Notes under the pieces: model-generated | The model's input: only the letters and a program-made list of their open reading frames with translations | Database searches by the model: none | What the model was told of the DNA's origin: nothing | Part shown: positions 7,374 to 16,403 of the stretch, piece after piece | Position numbering within the stretch: the first letter of the stretch is position 1 | How the letters are laid out: each line of letters begins with the position of its first letter | Position numbers and translations under genes: made by a program | Source: Albimonas marina | Lineage (GTDB): Bacteria > Pseudomonadota > Alphaproteobacteria > Rhodobacterales > Rhodobacteraceae | Reading direction: 5' to 3' | DNA: 64,000 nt | Assembly: GCF_029223255.1 (NCBI RefSeq) | Contig: NZ_JARHUC010000011.1 | Span: 102,505 to 166,504 of the forward strand

Positions 7374-9629
7374 TCAGACCACGGGGCCGGAGAGAGGGCC
7401 CCAGCCGGGGGGGGCGGCGCGGGTCTCGGCGAGGAAGCGCATCAGGCGGTCGGGGTCGACCGGCTTCTCGAGATAGGCGGCGCCCGTGGCATGGCAGGCG
7501 GCGCGCAGTTCGGGCGTGCGGTCGGCCGAGAGGATCGCGGCCGGCGTCGGGCCGCAGCGGCGGCGCAGGGCGGCGATCGCGTCGATGCCGTGGCGCCCGT
7601 CGTCGAGGTGGTAGTCGACCAGCATCACGTCCGGCGCCACGCCCACCTCGTCGATCAGGGCCAGCGCCTCGTCCTCGCCCGGCACGTCGAAGCAGGAGAC
7701 GCCCCAGCGCTCCAGCAGCGTGGTCATCGCGTGGCGCACCTCGGCGTCGTTCTCGATCACCAGCACGATGATGTCTTCCAGCGCGCGGGACGAGGGCGCC
7801 TCCCCCGCGCCGGGCTCGGGCGCGCGGACCGGGACGCGGGCGGGGGCGACGGGCACGCCCACCAGGAAGCCCGCGCCGCGGCCGGGCTCGGTCTCCAGCT
7901 GCAATGGGTGGCCCAGGAGCTGGCAGGCGCGCTCGACGATGGCGAGGCCCAGGCCCACGCCCTCGGGGCTCATGCCCGGCTTGTCGATGCGGTGGAACTC
8001 CTTGAAGATCAGCTCGCGCTTGTCCTCCTCGATGCCCGGGCCGGTGTCGCGGACCTCGATGCGCATGGCGCCGCCGCGCCGCCGCGCGCCCACCAGCACC
8101 CGGCCTTCGGGCGTGTAGCGGATGGCGTTGGCGATCAGGTTCTGCAGGATCCGGCGCAGGTGCGAGGGGTCGGAGCGGACCCAGGCGGAGCTGTCGATCA
8201 CGTCGAGGCGCAGGCCGCGGGCGCGGGCCAGCGGCTCGAACTCCTCGCGCAGCGGCCGCAGGATGCGCGAGAGCGGGAAGGTCGAGATCTCCACCGCCGC
8301 CAGCCCGCTGTCGAGCCGGGAGATGTCGAGCAGGCTGCCGAGAATGGCCTCGACGCTCTTCAGCGCGTTCTGGGCGCGGCCGGCCATGCGGCGGGGCTCG
8401 TCGTCGAGGTCGAGGCTGTTGAGCGTCGACAGGAACAGCTTCGCCGCGGACAGAGGCTGGAGCAGGTCGTGGGAGGCGGCGGCGACGAAGCGGGACTTGG
8501 AGGCGTTGGCGCGCTCGGCCTCGGCGGCGGCGTCGGCGAGCGCCAGGGTGCGCTCGCGCACGCGCTGCTCCAGGGTTTCGTTCGCCTCGGCCATGGCGTC
8601 GATGGCGCGGCGCTCGGCGGTGACGTCGGTGAAGGAGACGACGAAGCCCTGGTCGGGCATCTCCTGGGCGAAGACGTCGAAGATGCGGGCGCCGCGGTGG
8701 CTGACCTCCAGCTTCAGGGGCGGGCGCACGCGGCCCTTCACCCAGGCCATCAGCCGGTCGGCCCCGTCGGGATCGCGGAAGGCCATGTCGGGGGAGAAAC
8801 GGTCGAACAGCGTGTCGAAGCTGCGCCCGACGCGCAGGAGGCCGGCGGGGGGCGAGAGCAGCTCGTCGAGGCGGATGTTCCAGCCCACCAGCCGCTCGTG
8901 CCCGTCGAAGATCGAGATGCCCTGGTTGATGTGGTCGAGCGTGGCGCGGATGAAGCGGGCCTGGTCGTCGAGCATCCGCTCGCGTTCCTGCCGCTCCAGC
9001 CGGATCCAGTCGGTGACGTCGGTCTGCAGGATCGCGGTGCCGCCCTCGGGCGTGCGGTATTCCGAGACCTGGATCCAGCGGTCGCCGACGAGGCGGACGT
9101 TGAAGATCGCCTTGGTCTCCCGGTGGCGCTGAAGGCGGCTTTCCACCCAGTCCTTCGGCGTCTGGCCCCGGGGCAGCGACAGGGAGGGGGAGCCGGCGAC
9201 GCGGGCGACGTAGTCGGCGAAGGGCAGGCCCGGGCGCAGGAAGCGGCGCATGTCGGGCATGCCCATGCCGAAGCGGGAGTTGAACATCACCAGCCGGTCG
9301 TCGGCGTCGAAGAGGGCGAACCCCTCCTGCACCGCCTCAATGGCGTTGGCGAGGTCGGCGCGCGCCTGGTCGGCGGCGCGGTTGGCGCGGGTCAGGCGCA
9401 GGTTGGTGTCGTTGAGCAGCGAAAGCGCGCGCTCGAGCTCGGAGGTGCGGGCGCGGACCTCGCCTTCCAGGGTCAGGGCGCGCTGGAAATGGGCGTAGGC
9501 GGCGCCGTCGGCGTCGGTCGCCTGCTCGACCCGGCGCATCAGCACGCCGGCGATCTTGGCGAGCTTGGCGTTCTGCCGTTCGAGGCTCTCGTTCGCGTCG
9601 ACGAGGGAGCGGGGGTCGAAGGTGGTCAT
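7374..9629 (-). CDS. PAS-containing hybrid sensor histidine kinase/response regulator
   Basis: A 751-residue cytoplasmic hybrid kinase with no membrane segment. In order it has an N-terminal coiled coil (about 10-95), two PAS regions (about 95-210 and 225-340), a second coiled coil, a HisKA domain with the phospho-acceptor His387 in AAASHDLLQPL, a HATPase domain with NAIRYTPEG, DTGPGI and GVGLGLAI motifs, and a C-terminal receiver with Asp in LVDYHLDDG. This architecture matches the ErcS'/NahK-type kinases linked to quinoprotein ethanol oxidation in Pseudomonas. It follows the FIST gene by 46 bp and is probably in the same transcript. The likely partner is the LuxR-type regulator at 11052-11819. 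The signal sensed is unknown. Confidence 0.9.
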   Translation of the reverse strand: MTTFDPRSLVDANESLERQNAKLAKIAGVLMRRVEQATDADGAAYAHFQRALTLEGEVRARTSELERALSLLNDTNLRLTRANRAADQARADLANAIEAVQEGFALFDADDRLVMFNSRFGMGMPDMRRFLRPGLPFADYVARVAGSPSLSLPRGQTPKDWVESRLQRHRETKAIFNVRLVGDRWIQVSEYRTPEGGTAILQTDVTDWIRLERQERERMLDDQARFIRATLDHINQGISIFDGHERLVGWNIRLDELLSPPAGLLRVGRSFDTLFDRFSPDMAFRDPDGADRLMAWVKGRVRPPLKLEVSHRGARIFDVFAQEMPDQGFVVSFTDVTAERRAIDAMAEANETLEQRVRERTLALADAAAEAERANASKSRFVAAASHDLLQPLSAAKLFLSTLNSLDLDDEPRRMAGRAQNALKSVEAILGSLLDISRLDSGLAAVEISTFPLSRILRPLREEFEPLARARGLRLDVIDSSAWVRSDPSHLRRILQNLIANAIRYTPEGRVLVGARRRGGAMRIEVRDTGPGIEEDKRELIFKEFHRIDKPGMSPEGVGLGLAIVERACQLLGHPLQLETEPGRGAGFLVGVPVAPARVPVRAPEPGAGEAPSSRALEDIIVLVIENDAEVRHAMTTLLERWGVSCFDVPGEDEALALIDEVGVAPDVMLVDYHLDDGRHGIDAIAALRRRCGPTPAAILSADRTPELRAACHATGAAYLEKPVDPDRLMRFLAETRAAPPGWGPLSGPVV

Positions 9630-9675
9630 GGCCGGGGATCCGGCCGGGCGAGGGCGCAGGGTCCGGCGGGGCGGG

Positions 9676-10905
9676 TCATGCCGCGGGCTCCTCGGGCGGG
9701 TAGATGGCGACGCCGGTGAGGGTCTGGTTCACGTGCACGCCGTTGATCTGCTCGCCATAGGTCGAGAAGCCGACCACCTCGTTGCGCGCCAGGATCTCGG
9801 ACAGGGCCCGGACGCTCTGGTCCCGCTCGGCCGCCACCCGGCGCAGAACGCAGTCGCAGGCGAGGATGCCCGAGGGGGCGCCGCCGGCCGACAGGCCGTC
9901 GAGGGAGCGGGCCAGGTGCTCGGTCGCGTCCATCGGCTCGGCCAGCGTCAGCACCAGCCCCTCGTCGATGGCGCAGAAGAAGGTCAGGTCGCCGTTGGGC
10001 TCGACCTTCTGGATGGCGCGGACGTGGTGGCGCCCGCCCACGCGCACCATCACCGGGTGGGCCGAGAAGGTGAAGGGCGAGAGCTGCGCGGGGTCCATGC
10101 CCAGCAGGCGGGCGTATTCGCGGGCCGCCGGCTCGCCGTTGATCTCGCGCACCAGTCGGCGTTCGGGATCGGCCTCGGTCACCACCATGCGGGCCTCGGC
10201 CGGGCGCAGGTTGTCGAAGTTGAAGACCTGCACGCGGCAGGCGGTGCGGATCAGGGCCAGCACCGCGGCGTCGGCGTGAAAGCGCCGCTCGTGCAGCACG
10301 AAGGCGCGCCCGAAATCGAGCGCGTCGCCCGCCGAGCCGCCGAAGAGCGGCACCCCGTCGAGCGCGGCGGCGAGGGTGGCGACCAGCTGCTCCTCCATCA
10401 GGGACATGCCGTCGACCATCAGGAAGGCGAATTCGTTCGACCACTCGGGCGCGGCGGCGCGCAGGGCGGCGCGGCGGCCCTGCACCTTCTCGGCCGCCCC
10501 CACCCGGTCGAGGCCCGAGAGGTCGGCGACGAAGCAGACCTGGGCGGAGAACAGCGCCGCGGGGAAGGCGGCGGCGGCGATCATCCCGTCCGCATAGCCC
10601 GCGGGGCCGATCTCTCCGGCCGTGGTGCAGCCGATGACCGGCGCGCCCGCGAAGGCGTCGGCGGCGAGGCGGGCGACCGCCTCGAGATCGGCCTGGGGAG
10701 AGACGAAGAGCGCGACCAGCGCCAGCGGCGCCTCGCCGAGGGCGGCGCGCAGGGCGGCGATCGCGGCGGCAGGGTCGGAGGCCGGGGCGGCGGCCGAGAG
10801 CAGGTCGCGCCGAGGCAGGGCCTGCCCGGCGGCGGCCCGCGCGTCGCGGACATGATCCGGCCGGGGCCCGTCGGCGCGGGTCCCGGCGCACTGAGCCCCG
10901 TCCAT
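9676..10905 (-). CDS. FIST domain (N- and C-terminal) sensory protein
   Basis: A 409-residue soluble protein of the FIST family, a predicted small-ligand sensory module associated with signal transduction. Family features are the APVIGCTTAGEIGP segment near residue 90, the GVPLFGGSAGDAL repeat of the same theme, and the C-terminal block with SGILACDC and GFSTYGEQINGVHVNQTLTGVAIY. There are no transmembrane segments. A GGGAGGGG ribosome-binding site supports the start at 10905. It lies between the regulator and the hybrid kinase, an arrangement also seen beside PQQ alcohol dehydrogenase genes elsewhere, so it probably feeds a ligand signal to that kinase. The ligand is not known. Confidence 0.9.
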   Translation of the reverse strand: MDGAQCAGTRADGPRPDHVRDARAAAGQALPRRDLLSAAAPASDPAAAIAALRAALGEAPLALVALFVSPQADLEAVARLAADAFAGAPVIGCTTAGEIGPAGYADGMIAAAAFPAALFSAQVCFVADLSGLDRVGAAEKVQGRRAALRAAAPEWSNEFAFLMVDGMSLMEEQLVATLAAALDGVPLFGGSAGDALDFGRAFVLHERRFHADAAVLALIRTACRVQVFNFDNLRPAEARMVVTEADPERRLVREINGEPAAREYARLLGMDPAQLSPFTFSAHPVMVRVGGRHHVRAIQKVEPNGDLTFFCAIDEGLVLTLAEPMDATEHLARSLDGLSAGGAPSGILACDCVLRRVAAERDQSVRALSEILARNEVVGFSTYGEQINGVHVNQTLTGVAIYPPEEPAA

Positions 10906-11051
10906 GGGCTCCCCTCCCTTTCGTCTCGCCGCGGTCCCTGCGCAAACAAGGGGTTGGGCGAGTTGACGGCTGTCGACGACCGCGCGCCGGCTCCCCCGCG
11001 ATCGCGGGGGCCTCCCTGCCGGCGGTGCGGTCGGCCGGTTCCGACCTCAGG

Positions 11052-11819
11052 TTAGTTCGCCCCCGAGGCGTCGTGCAATATCTTGCGGTAGCGGGCGTTC
11101 TGCGCCAGCAGCACCGCCTGCGTGCGCGAGCGGACGTTGAGCTTGCGCAGGATGGCGGTGATGTGGGCCTTCACCGTCGTCTCGGCGATGTCGAGCTCCC
11201 AGGCGATCTGCTTGTTGAGCTGGCCCTCGCAGACCAGCTCCAGGATCCGGGCCTGCTGGGGGGTCAGGAGGGCCAGGCGCTCGATCGCCTGCTCGGTCTC
11301 GTCGGGGGTGTCGTCGCCTTCGACGAAGCCGTCGGGGCGGAAGACCTCGCCGGCGGCGATGGCGGCGAAGGCGCGGGTGAAGACGTCGCGCGGGCTGTGC
11401 TTGGGCACGAAGCCGGCGGCGCCCGAGCGCAGGACCGAGCCGACGATGCGGTTCTCCTCCAGCGAGGAGACGACCACGACGGGGGTGTTGCGCGCCAGGC
11501 GGCGGACCCGCAGCAGGCCGTCCATCCCCTCGGCGTCGGGCAGGGTGAGGTCGAGCAGGATCACCTCGGGCGCGGGGGCGGCCTCGAGGCGGGCGTAGGC
11601 CTTGGCGAGGCGGTCCGCGGTCTCGATCCGCTCGACCCCCATCTCGCGCAGCATCAGGGTCAGCGCCTCGCAGAACAGGGGGTGATCGTCGATCACCAGG
11701 GCCGAGGCGAAGGGGACGCCGGCGGCGTCGCCGCGGCCGGGTCCGGCCGCGCCCGAGGGGGCGGCGCCGGTGGGGCGGGGTGGGCTGGCGGTCAAGGCTC
11801 GCTCCATCGCCGGTTGCAT
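11052..11819 (-). CDS. LuxR/NarL-type response regulator
   Basis: A 255-residue two-component regulator. The receiver domain has the acidic pair in VIDDHPLF, the phospho-acceptor Asp90 in VILLDLTLPD and the conserved lysine in GFVPKHS. The C-terminal LuxR helix-turn-helix is LTPQQARILELVCEGQLNKQIAWELDIAETTVKAHI with LNVRSRTQAV after it. The first 40 residues form a Pro/Ala/Gly-rich extension that may be overlong, but GGGAG sits 6 bp before the ATG. It lies between the quinoprotein dehydrogenase and the FIST-kinase pair, in the position of AgmR/ErbR/FlhR-like activators. I infer that it controls the quinoprotein genes, possibly through the GGTCGAAT motif. Confidence 0.9.
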   Translation of the reverse strand: MQPAMERALTASPPRPTGAAPSGAAGPGRGDAAGVPFASALVIDDHPLFCEALTLMLREMGVERIETADRLAKAYARLEAAPAPEVILLDLTLPDAEGMDGLLRVRRLARNTPVVVVSSLEENRIVGSVLRSGAAGFVPKHSPRDVFTRAFAAIAAGEVFRPDGFVEGDDTPDETEQAIERLALLTPQQARILELVCEGQLNKQIAWELDIAETTVKAHITAILRKLNVRSRTQAVLLAQNARYRKILHDASGAN

Positions 11820-11892
11820 GCCGGTCTCCCTTCCTGTGTAGCGCGATGCGCCGGCGCGGGCGATCCCCGGACCGGCGCCGCGGAGCGTGAAG

Positions 11893-11918
11893 CGGGCGCG
11901 CCCGCGAAGGCGCGCCCG
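11893..11918 (-). terminator. Hairpin terminator after the quinoprotein dehydrogenase
   Basis: A perfect 10-bp stem (CGGGCGCGCC with GGCGCGCCCG) and a 6-base loop begin 8 bp after the dehydrogenase stop on the minus strand. There is no strong T-run, as is usual in such GC-rich genomes. Confidence 0.6.
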
Positions 11919-11925
11919 TCCGGGC

Positions 11926-13689
11926 TCAGTTGGAGGCCACCTGGTCGGGGACGCGGAACGTCCAGACCATGCCGCCCTGGTTGAGGTAGCTGACCTTCTT
12001 GGCGACCTCGCCGCCCCACAGCGGCACCGCGCCGCCCCAGCCCGAAAGGACCGTGACGTACTGCACCCCGTCCTGGTCCCAGGTGATCGGCTGGCCGACG
12101 ATGCCGGAGCCGAGCTGGAAGGACCAAAGCTGCTCGCCGGTCTCGTCGTCGAAGGCCTTGAACTCGCCCTCCGGCGTGCCGGTGAAGACGAGGCCGCCGG
12201 CGGTGGTCATCACCCCGCCCCAGAGGGGGGCGTCGTTCTTGTATTCCCACTTGATCTCGCCGGTGGTCGGGTCGATCGCCTTCAGGGAGCCGATGTGGTC
12301 CTCGAAGATCGGCTTGATGGTGAAGCCGGCGCCCAGGTAGGCCGCGCCCTTCTTGTAGGAGATCGGCTCGTTCCAGATGTCCATGCCCCACTCGTTCGAG
12401 GGGACGTAGAACAGGCCCGTCTTGGGAGAGTGGGCCATGGGCATCCAGTTCTTGCCGCCCAGGAAGGAGGGCACGGCGAAGATCGTCTCGCCCTTCTTGC
12501 CGTCGGCGGCCGCGGTCGGGTCGCCGGGGCGGTTCGCCTCGTTGAAGATCGGCCGGCCGGTGTCGTCGATGCCCGAGGCCCAGGTGATCTCGCTCACGAA
12601 CGGGTGGGCGGCGACGAAGGCGCCGTCCTCGCGGTTCAGGACGTAGAAGAAGCCGTTGCGGTCGGCGGTGGCGAAGCGCTTGTTGCCCTCGCGGTCGGTG
12701 AAGGCCACGACCTCGTTCACGCCGTCGAAGTCCCAGCCCTCCCGCGGGGTGGTCTGGAAGTGCCACTTGATCTCGCCGGTCTTCGGATCGATGCCGATGC
12801 GGGACGCGGCGTAGAGGTTGTCGCCCGTGTTGCCCTCGGTGGGCGTTCCGGCGTTGCGCAGGTGGGAGTTCCAGGGCGCGGGGTTGCCGGCGCCGAAGAC
12901 CAGCGTGTCGGTGTCGGCGTCGTAGGAGCCGCCGAGCCAGGTCGCGCCCCCGCCGGTCTTCCACATGTCGCCCGGCCAGGTCGCGTTCAGCGTCCCGGTC
13001 ATGGTCGACTCCTTGCCGTTGAGGGTGCCCATGTGGCCCTCGATGACGGGGCGGGTCCACACCAGCTCGCCGGTCTCCGCGTCGCGGGCCTGCACCTCGC
13101 CGACGATGCCGAACTCGCCGCCCGAGTTGCCGGTGACGATCAGCCCGTCCACGATCAGGGGGGCGGCGGTGTAGGAGTATCCGGCCTTGTAGTCGGCGAT
13201 CTTCTTGTTCCAAACCACGTCGCCGGTCTTGGCGTCGAGCGCGACCAGCCGCGCGTCCAGCGTGCCGAAATAGACCTTGTCGCCGTAGAGCGCGGCGCCG
13301 CGGTTGATCACGTCGCAGCAGGGCAGGATGCCCTCGGGCAGGCGGGCGTCGTACTGCCAGATCTCGCGGCCGGTCTTGGCGTCGATCGCCCAGATGCGGC
13401 TGTAGGAGCCGGTGACGTACATCACCCCGTCCTTGACCAGCGGCTGGGATTCCTGCCCGCGCTGCTTCTCGCCGCCGAGGCTGAAGGCCCAGGCGGGGAC
13501 CATGCGGGCGACGTTCTCCTTGTTGATCTTGTCCAGCGGGCTGAAGCGCTGGAGGTGGCGGCCCATGCCGTTGGTGACCACCTGGGTGGTGATGGTCGCG
13601 TCGTCGGCGATGTCGGCCTCGGTCACCTCGGCGTTGGCGGCGGTGACGGCCAGGAGCGACACGGTCGCGCTCAGCAGAAGTCGTCTCAT
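11926..13689 (-). CDS. PQQ-dependent alcohol (ethanol-type) dehydrogenase, lanthanide-type signature
   Basis: Periplasmic quinoprotein of 587 residues with a signal peptide ending near ANA-E (20/21), which oxidises alcohols with PQQ and donates electrons to a c-type cytochrome. The vicinal disulfide pair is Cys124-Cys125 in LPCCDV. Predicted metal ligands are Glu192 (GGEFG), Asn269 (GAGNPAPWN), Asp320 and Asp322 (WDFDG). The extra Asp322 is the residue that distinguishes lanthanide enzymes (XoxF, ExaF, PedH) from calcium enzymes. Repeated tryptophan-docking beta-propeller segments (for example [18 protein letters not shown]) are visible, and [20 protein letters not shown] resembles ethanol rather than methanol dehydrogenases. 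The ATG at 13689 has GGGAGG upstream. It is probably monocistronic, with a GGTCGAAT-like site about 100 bp upstream. Confidence 0.93.
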   Translation of the reverse strand: MRRLLLSATVSLLAVTAANAEVTEADIADDATITTQVVTNGMGRHLQRFSPLDKINKENVARMVPAWAFSLGGEKQRGQESQPLVKDGVMYVTGSYSRIWAIDAKTGREIWQYDARLPEGILPCCDVINRGAALYGDKVYFGTLDARLVALDAKTGDVVWNKKIADYKAGYSYTAAPLIVDGLIVTGNSGGEFGIVGEVQARDAETGELVWTRPVIEGHMGTLNGKESTMTGTLNATWPGDMWKTGGGATWLGGSYDADTDTLVFGAGNPAPWNSHLRNAGTPTEGNTGDNLYAASRIGIDPKTGEIKWHFQTTPREGWDFDGVNEVVAFTDREGNKRFATADRNGFFYVLNREDGAFVAAHPFVSEITWASGIDDTGRPIFNEANRPGDPTAAADGKKGETIFAVPSFLGGKNWMPMAHSPKTGLFYVPSNEWGMDIWNEPISYKKGAAYLGAGFTIKPIFEDHIGSLKAIDPTTGEIKWEYKNDAPLWGGVMTTAGGLVFTGTPEGEFKAFDDETGEQLWSFQLGSGIVGQPITWDQDGVQYVTVLSGWGGAVPLWGGEVAKKVSYLNQGGMVWTFRVPDQVASN

Positions 13690-13783
13690 CGTTCCCTCCC
13701 TGGGATTCCGGGCGAGCCGATGCCGGCGACTCCGGCCTTGGGCGGCTCTGGGAAGGAGTATCCCCGGCGTCAGGCGCGGCCGA

Positions 13784-13797
13784 AATTGCACCATGGT
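13784..13797 (-). promoter_or_regulatory. GGTCGAAT-like motif upstream of the quinoprotein dehydrogenase
   Basis: On the minus strand the sequence reads ACCATGGTGCAATT, a diverged member of the GGTCGAAT motif. It shares CCATGGT exactly with the copy upstream of the ABC operon at 18573-18586. It lies about 95-108 bp before the dehydrogenase start. It is the weakest of the five copies. Confidence 0.4.
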
Positions 13798-13919
13798 AGG
13801 AGATGGCAAGTCGTTGGATCGGCTGCGTTTCGCGTCCGTTCGCCCGCGCGGCGGCGCCCGCCGCGGCGCGGGGGCGCCGGGGCGGGCGGGGGCGGTCGGA
13901 ACGGGGCGCCCGCGGGGCG

Positions 13920-14468
13920 TCAGAAAAGCTTGGGGGCGTAACGGGGTTCGTCGGCGTCGGGGGTGACCTCGGCGGGGTCGTAGCCGGCGCCCTTCAGGCG
14001 CACGGCGTCGTCGAGGCCCTGGGCCGCGGCGCGGTCGACCATGGCGCGGCCGGCGGCCTCGTCCTGTTCGACGCCGCGGCCGCGGAGCAGGGCGAGGCCG
14101 TAGTTCAGTTCGCCCACGGGGTCGCCGGTCGCGGCGGCGCGGCGGGACCATTCGGCGGCGGCCTCGGGGTCCTCGGGGCCGCCGAGGCCGTTGTCCTCCA
14201 TCTGGGACATCCAGGTCATCGCGGCGGCGTAGCCGGCCTCGGCGCAGGCCTCGAAGACCTCGCGCGCCTCGGCGTGATGGCCCCACTTGGTGATGAAGTA
14301 GCCGCTGGCGCAGACGACCATGTCGACCTCGCCGCGGCGGGCTTTCTCGATGGCGGACTGGAGGGTCAGCTCCTCGGGGTTGGTCTCGCCCTGCGGGGCG
14401 GGGTCGGCGCCGCCCTGCTGGGCGAGGGCGGGCGCGGCGAGGAGCGCCAGGGCGAGGGCGAGTCTCAT
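13920..14468 (-). CDS. Secreted Sel1-like repeat protein of the PQQ-ABC operon
   Basis: A 182-residue exported protein with a signal peptide ([16 protein letters not shown], cleavage near residue 16). The body carries Sel1/TPR-like alpha-helical repeats: [59 protein letters not shown] and [22 protein letters not shown]. It is the last gene of the leftward operon. Its start overlaps the permease stop as ATGA. The function is not known. The context suggests an accessory role in the periplasm for the quinoprotein alcohol oxidation system, for instance as a scaffold. Confidence 0.8.
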   Translation of the reverse strand: MRLALALALLAAPALAQQGGADPAPQGETNPEELTLQSAIEKARRGEVDMVVCASGYFITKWGHHAEAREVFEACAEAGYAAAMTWMSQMEDNGLGGPEDPEAAAEWSRRAAATGDPVGELNYGLALLRGRGVEQDEAAGRAMVDRAAAQGLDDAVRLKGAGYDPAEVTPDADEPRYAPKLF

Positions 14469-15256
14469 GCCTTCCTCCGGATCAGGCCCCGGGCGGGGTC
14501 GTAGCCGCGCAGCGCGAAGGCGGAGAAGACCGCGAGCGCGAGCAGGGTCCAGCCCAGGGCCGCGGGGTTGGGGGTCGCGTAAAGGGCGAAGCGGATCAGC
14601 TCGACGGCGTGGGTGAAGGGGTTCAGGGCGCAGATGTCGCGCAGGAGGGGCGAGGACTCGGCCATCTTCCACAGCGGGTAGAGGGCGGTGGAGAGGAAGA
14701 ACATCGGGAAGATCACGAAGTTCATCACCCCCGCGAAATTCTCCAGCTGGCGGATGAAGGAGGAGAGCAGGAGGCCCAGCGCGCCCAGCATCAGGCCGGT
14801 GAGGATCAGCGCGGGGAGGGCGAGGACGTAGCCCTCCCACGGCATCTGGATCCCGAAGGCGGCGGCGATGGCGAGGAAGGCGTAGACCTGGATCACGCCG
14901 ATCGCGGCGCCGGCGGCGAGCTTGCAGAACAGGAGCCAGCCGCGCGGCAGCGGGGAGGTCAGGAGCAGGCGCATCGAGCCCATCTCGCGGTCGTAGACCA
15001 GCGAAAGGGAGCTCTGCATGCCGTTGAACAGCTGGATCATGCCGCAGAGGCCGGGGACGATGTAGACCTCGTATTGGATGTAGGTCGCGTAGGGGGGCGT
15101 GATCGAGAGGCCCAGCGCGGCGCGGAAGCCGGCGGCGAAGACGAGGAGCCACACGAGGGGGCGGACGAGGGCGGCGATGAAGCGCTCCCGCTGATGGATG
15201 AAGCGCAGGGCCTCGCGGGCGACGACGGCTTCGAGGGCGACGAGATGCGGGCTCAT
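14465..15256 (-). CDS. ABC-2 type permease, PQQ-linked alcohol system (PedC-like)
   Basis: A 263-residue membrane protein with about six hydrophobic segments and the ABC-2 exporter fold ([25 protein letters not shown] after the second helix, and a late [19 protein letters not shown] segment). It pairs with the ATPase encoded immediately upstream, whose stop overlaps this start as ATGA. ABC-2 permeases of this type recur beside PQQ alcohol dehydrogenases (PedC in Pseudomonas). The transported molecule has not been established for the family. An exporter topology would fit efflux or export to the periplasm better than alcohol uptake, although the operon also encodes binding-protein-like partners. 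Confidence 0.88.
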   Translation of the reverse strand: MSPHLVALEAVVAREALRFIHQRERFIAALVRPLVWLLVFAAGFRAALGLSITPPYATYIQYEVYIVPGLCGMIQLFNGMQSSLSLVYDREMGSMRLLLTSPLPRGWLLFCKLAAGAAIGVIQVYAFLAIAAAFGIQMPWEGYVLALPALILTGLMLGALGLLLSSFIRQLENFAGVMNFVIFPMFFLSTALYPLWKMAESSPLLRDICALNPFTHAVELIRFALYATPNPAALGWTLLALAVFSAFALRGYDPARGLIRRKA

Positions 15257-15978
15257 GCGGCGCGCCTTCCGGTCATCGAGAGGAACACGTCGGTCAGGGG
15301 GCGGGGGCCGGCGATCTCGGACGCGGCGCCGTCGGCGGCGACCCGGCCCTGGTGGAGGATCACCACCTGGTCGGCGGGGCGGACCTCGTCGACCAGGTGG
15401 GTGGCCCACAGGACCGTCAGGCCGGCGTCGCGGGCGAGGTCGTGGACATGGGCGGTGATCCCGGCGCGGGCCTGGGCGTCGAGGCCGACGGTCGGCTCGT
15501 CCAGCAGCAGGACCGCGGGGTCGTGCATCAGGGCGCGGGCGATCTCGACCCGGCGGCGGTGGCCGCCGTTGAGGTCGCGGGCGCGCTCATGGGCGCGCTC
15601 GGCCATGTCGAGGCGGGAAAGCGCCCGGATGGCGCGGGCCTGCGCCTCGCGGCGGGGGAGGCCGTGGAGGGCGGCGAAGTAGGTCAGGTTGCGCAGGACG
15701 GTGAGGTCGAGGTCCAGCGTGCTCTGCTGGAAGACCGCGCCGATGCGGGCGAGCGCCTTGCGGGGGTCCCGTCCGATGTCGTGGCCGGCGGCGGAGAGGC
15801 GCCCCGAGGGGGCGCGCATCAGGCCGGTCAGCAGGGAGAACAGCGTGGACTTGCCCGCGCCGTTGGGGCCGAGCAGGGCGCAGAAGGCGCCCGCGGGAAC
15901 CTCGAACGACACGCCGTCCAGCGCGGTCTTCGGGCCGTAGTCGAAGCGGACGTCCTGGATCTGGAGGCCGGGGGTCAT
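15253..15978 (-). CDS. ABC transporter ATP-binding protein, PQQ-linked alcohol system
   Basis: A 241-residue ATPase subunit. Walker A is GPNGAGKST (37-45), the Q-loop is AVFQQSTLD, and Walker B is LLLDEPTVGLD followed by the switch His in WATHLVDEV. The signature motif is degenerate: LNGGHRRRVE in place of LSGGQ, with Asn and His substitutions. It belongs to the branch that accompanies PQQ-dependent alcohol catabolism genes and drives the ABC-2 permease encoded next. Both junctions are 4-bp ATGA overlaps, so stoichiometric coupled translation is likely. Confidence 0.9.
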   Translation of the reverse strand: MTPGLQIQDVRFDYGPKTALDGVSFEVPAGAFCALLGPNGAGKSTLFSLLTGLMRAPSGRLSAAGHDIGRDPRKALARIGAVFQQSTLDLDLTVLRNLTYFAALHGLPRREAQARAIRALSRLDMAERAHERARDLNGGHRRRVEIARALMHDPAVLLLDEPTVGLDAQARAGITAHVHDLARDAGLTVLWATHLVDEVRPADQVVILHQGRVAADGAASEIAGPRPLTDVFLSMTGRRAA

Positions 15979-16400
15979 TCGATGGTCACCTCGAGCCGCA
16001 TCAGGTCGCCGGTGGAGCCGGGGACGTGCAGCGTGTAGCGGCCGGGCTTGATGGCGAGGAAGCCGATCTCCATCGTGCCGGCCTCGTCGAACTCCACGCT
16101 GTCGAGGCCGAGCGGGCGGATCTCCAGGCCCTCGATGACGATCTCGTCGATCCAGATGGCGCGGAAGAACTCGGGGCCGACGAGGCCGAGTTCGGCGGAG
16201 CCGTCGGCGGTGATCTCGATCTCGTAGTAGGTCCCGGACTTCAGGGTCAGGGGGGCGTCGGCCAGCGGCATGCCGGCCGAGAGGGTGATCGGGGGCAGGT
16301 CCTGCTTGTTCTTGCCCGAGAGGATGCCGGCGGGGCCGAGGCCTTCGGCGAAGGCCGGCAGGGCGACGAGGCAGAGCAGGGCGGTCAGGGCGCGGCGCAT
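15975..16400 (-). CDS. Small secreted protein of the PQQ-ABC operon, function unknown
   Basis: A 141-residue exported protein with a clear signal peptide (MRRALTALLCLVALPAFA, cleavage near residue 18). The mature 120 residues are rich in beta-strand patterns (TYYEIEITADGSAEL, GRYTLHV, MRLEVTIE), suggesting a compact beta-sandwich similar in outline to cupredoxins. The usual Cys/His/Met copper ligands are not evident, so I do not call it a copper protein. It lies between the beta-propeller gene (3-bp gap) and the ATPase gene (ATGA overlap) and should be co-expressed with both. Its role in the quinoprotein system is unknown. Confidence 0.75.
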   Translation of the reverse strand: MRRALTALLCLVALPAFAEGLGPAGILSGKNKQDLPPITLSAGMPLADAPLTLKSGTYYEIEITADGSAELGLVGPEFFRAIWIDEIVIEGLEIRPLGLDSVEFDEAGTMEIGFLAIKPGRYTLHVPGSTGDLMRLEVTIE

Positions 16401-16403
16401 GGG

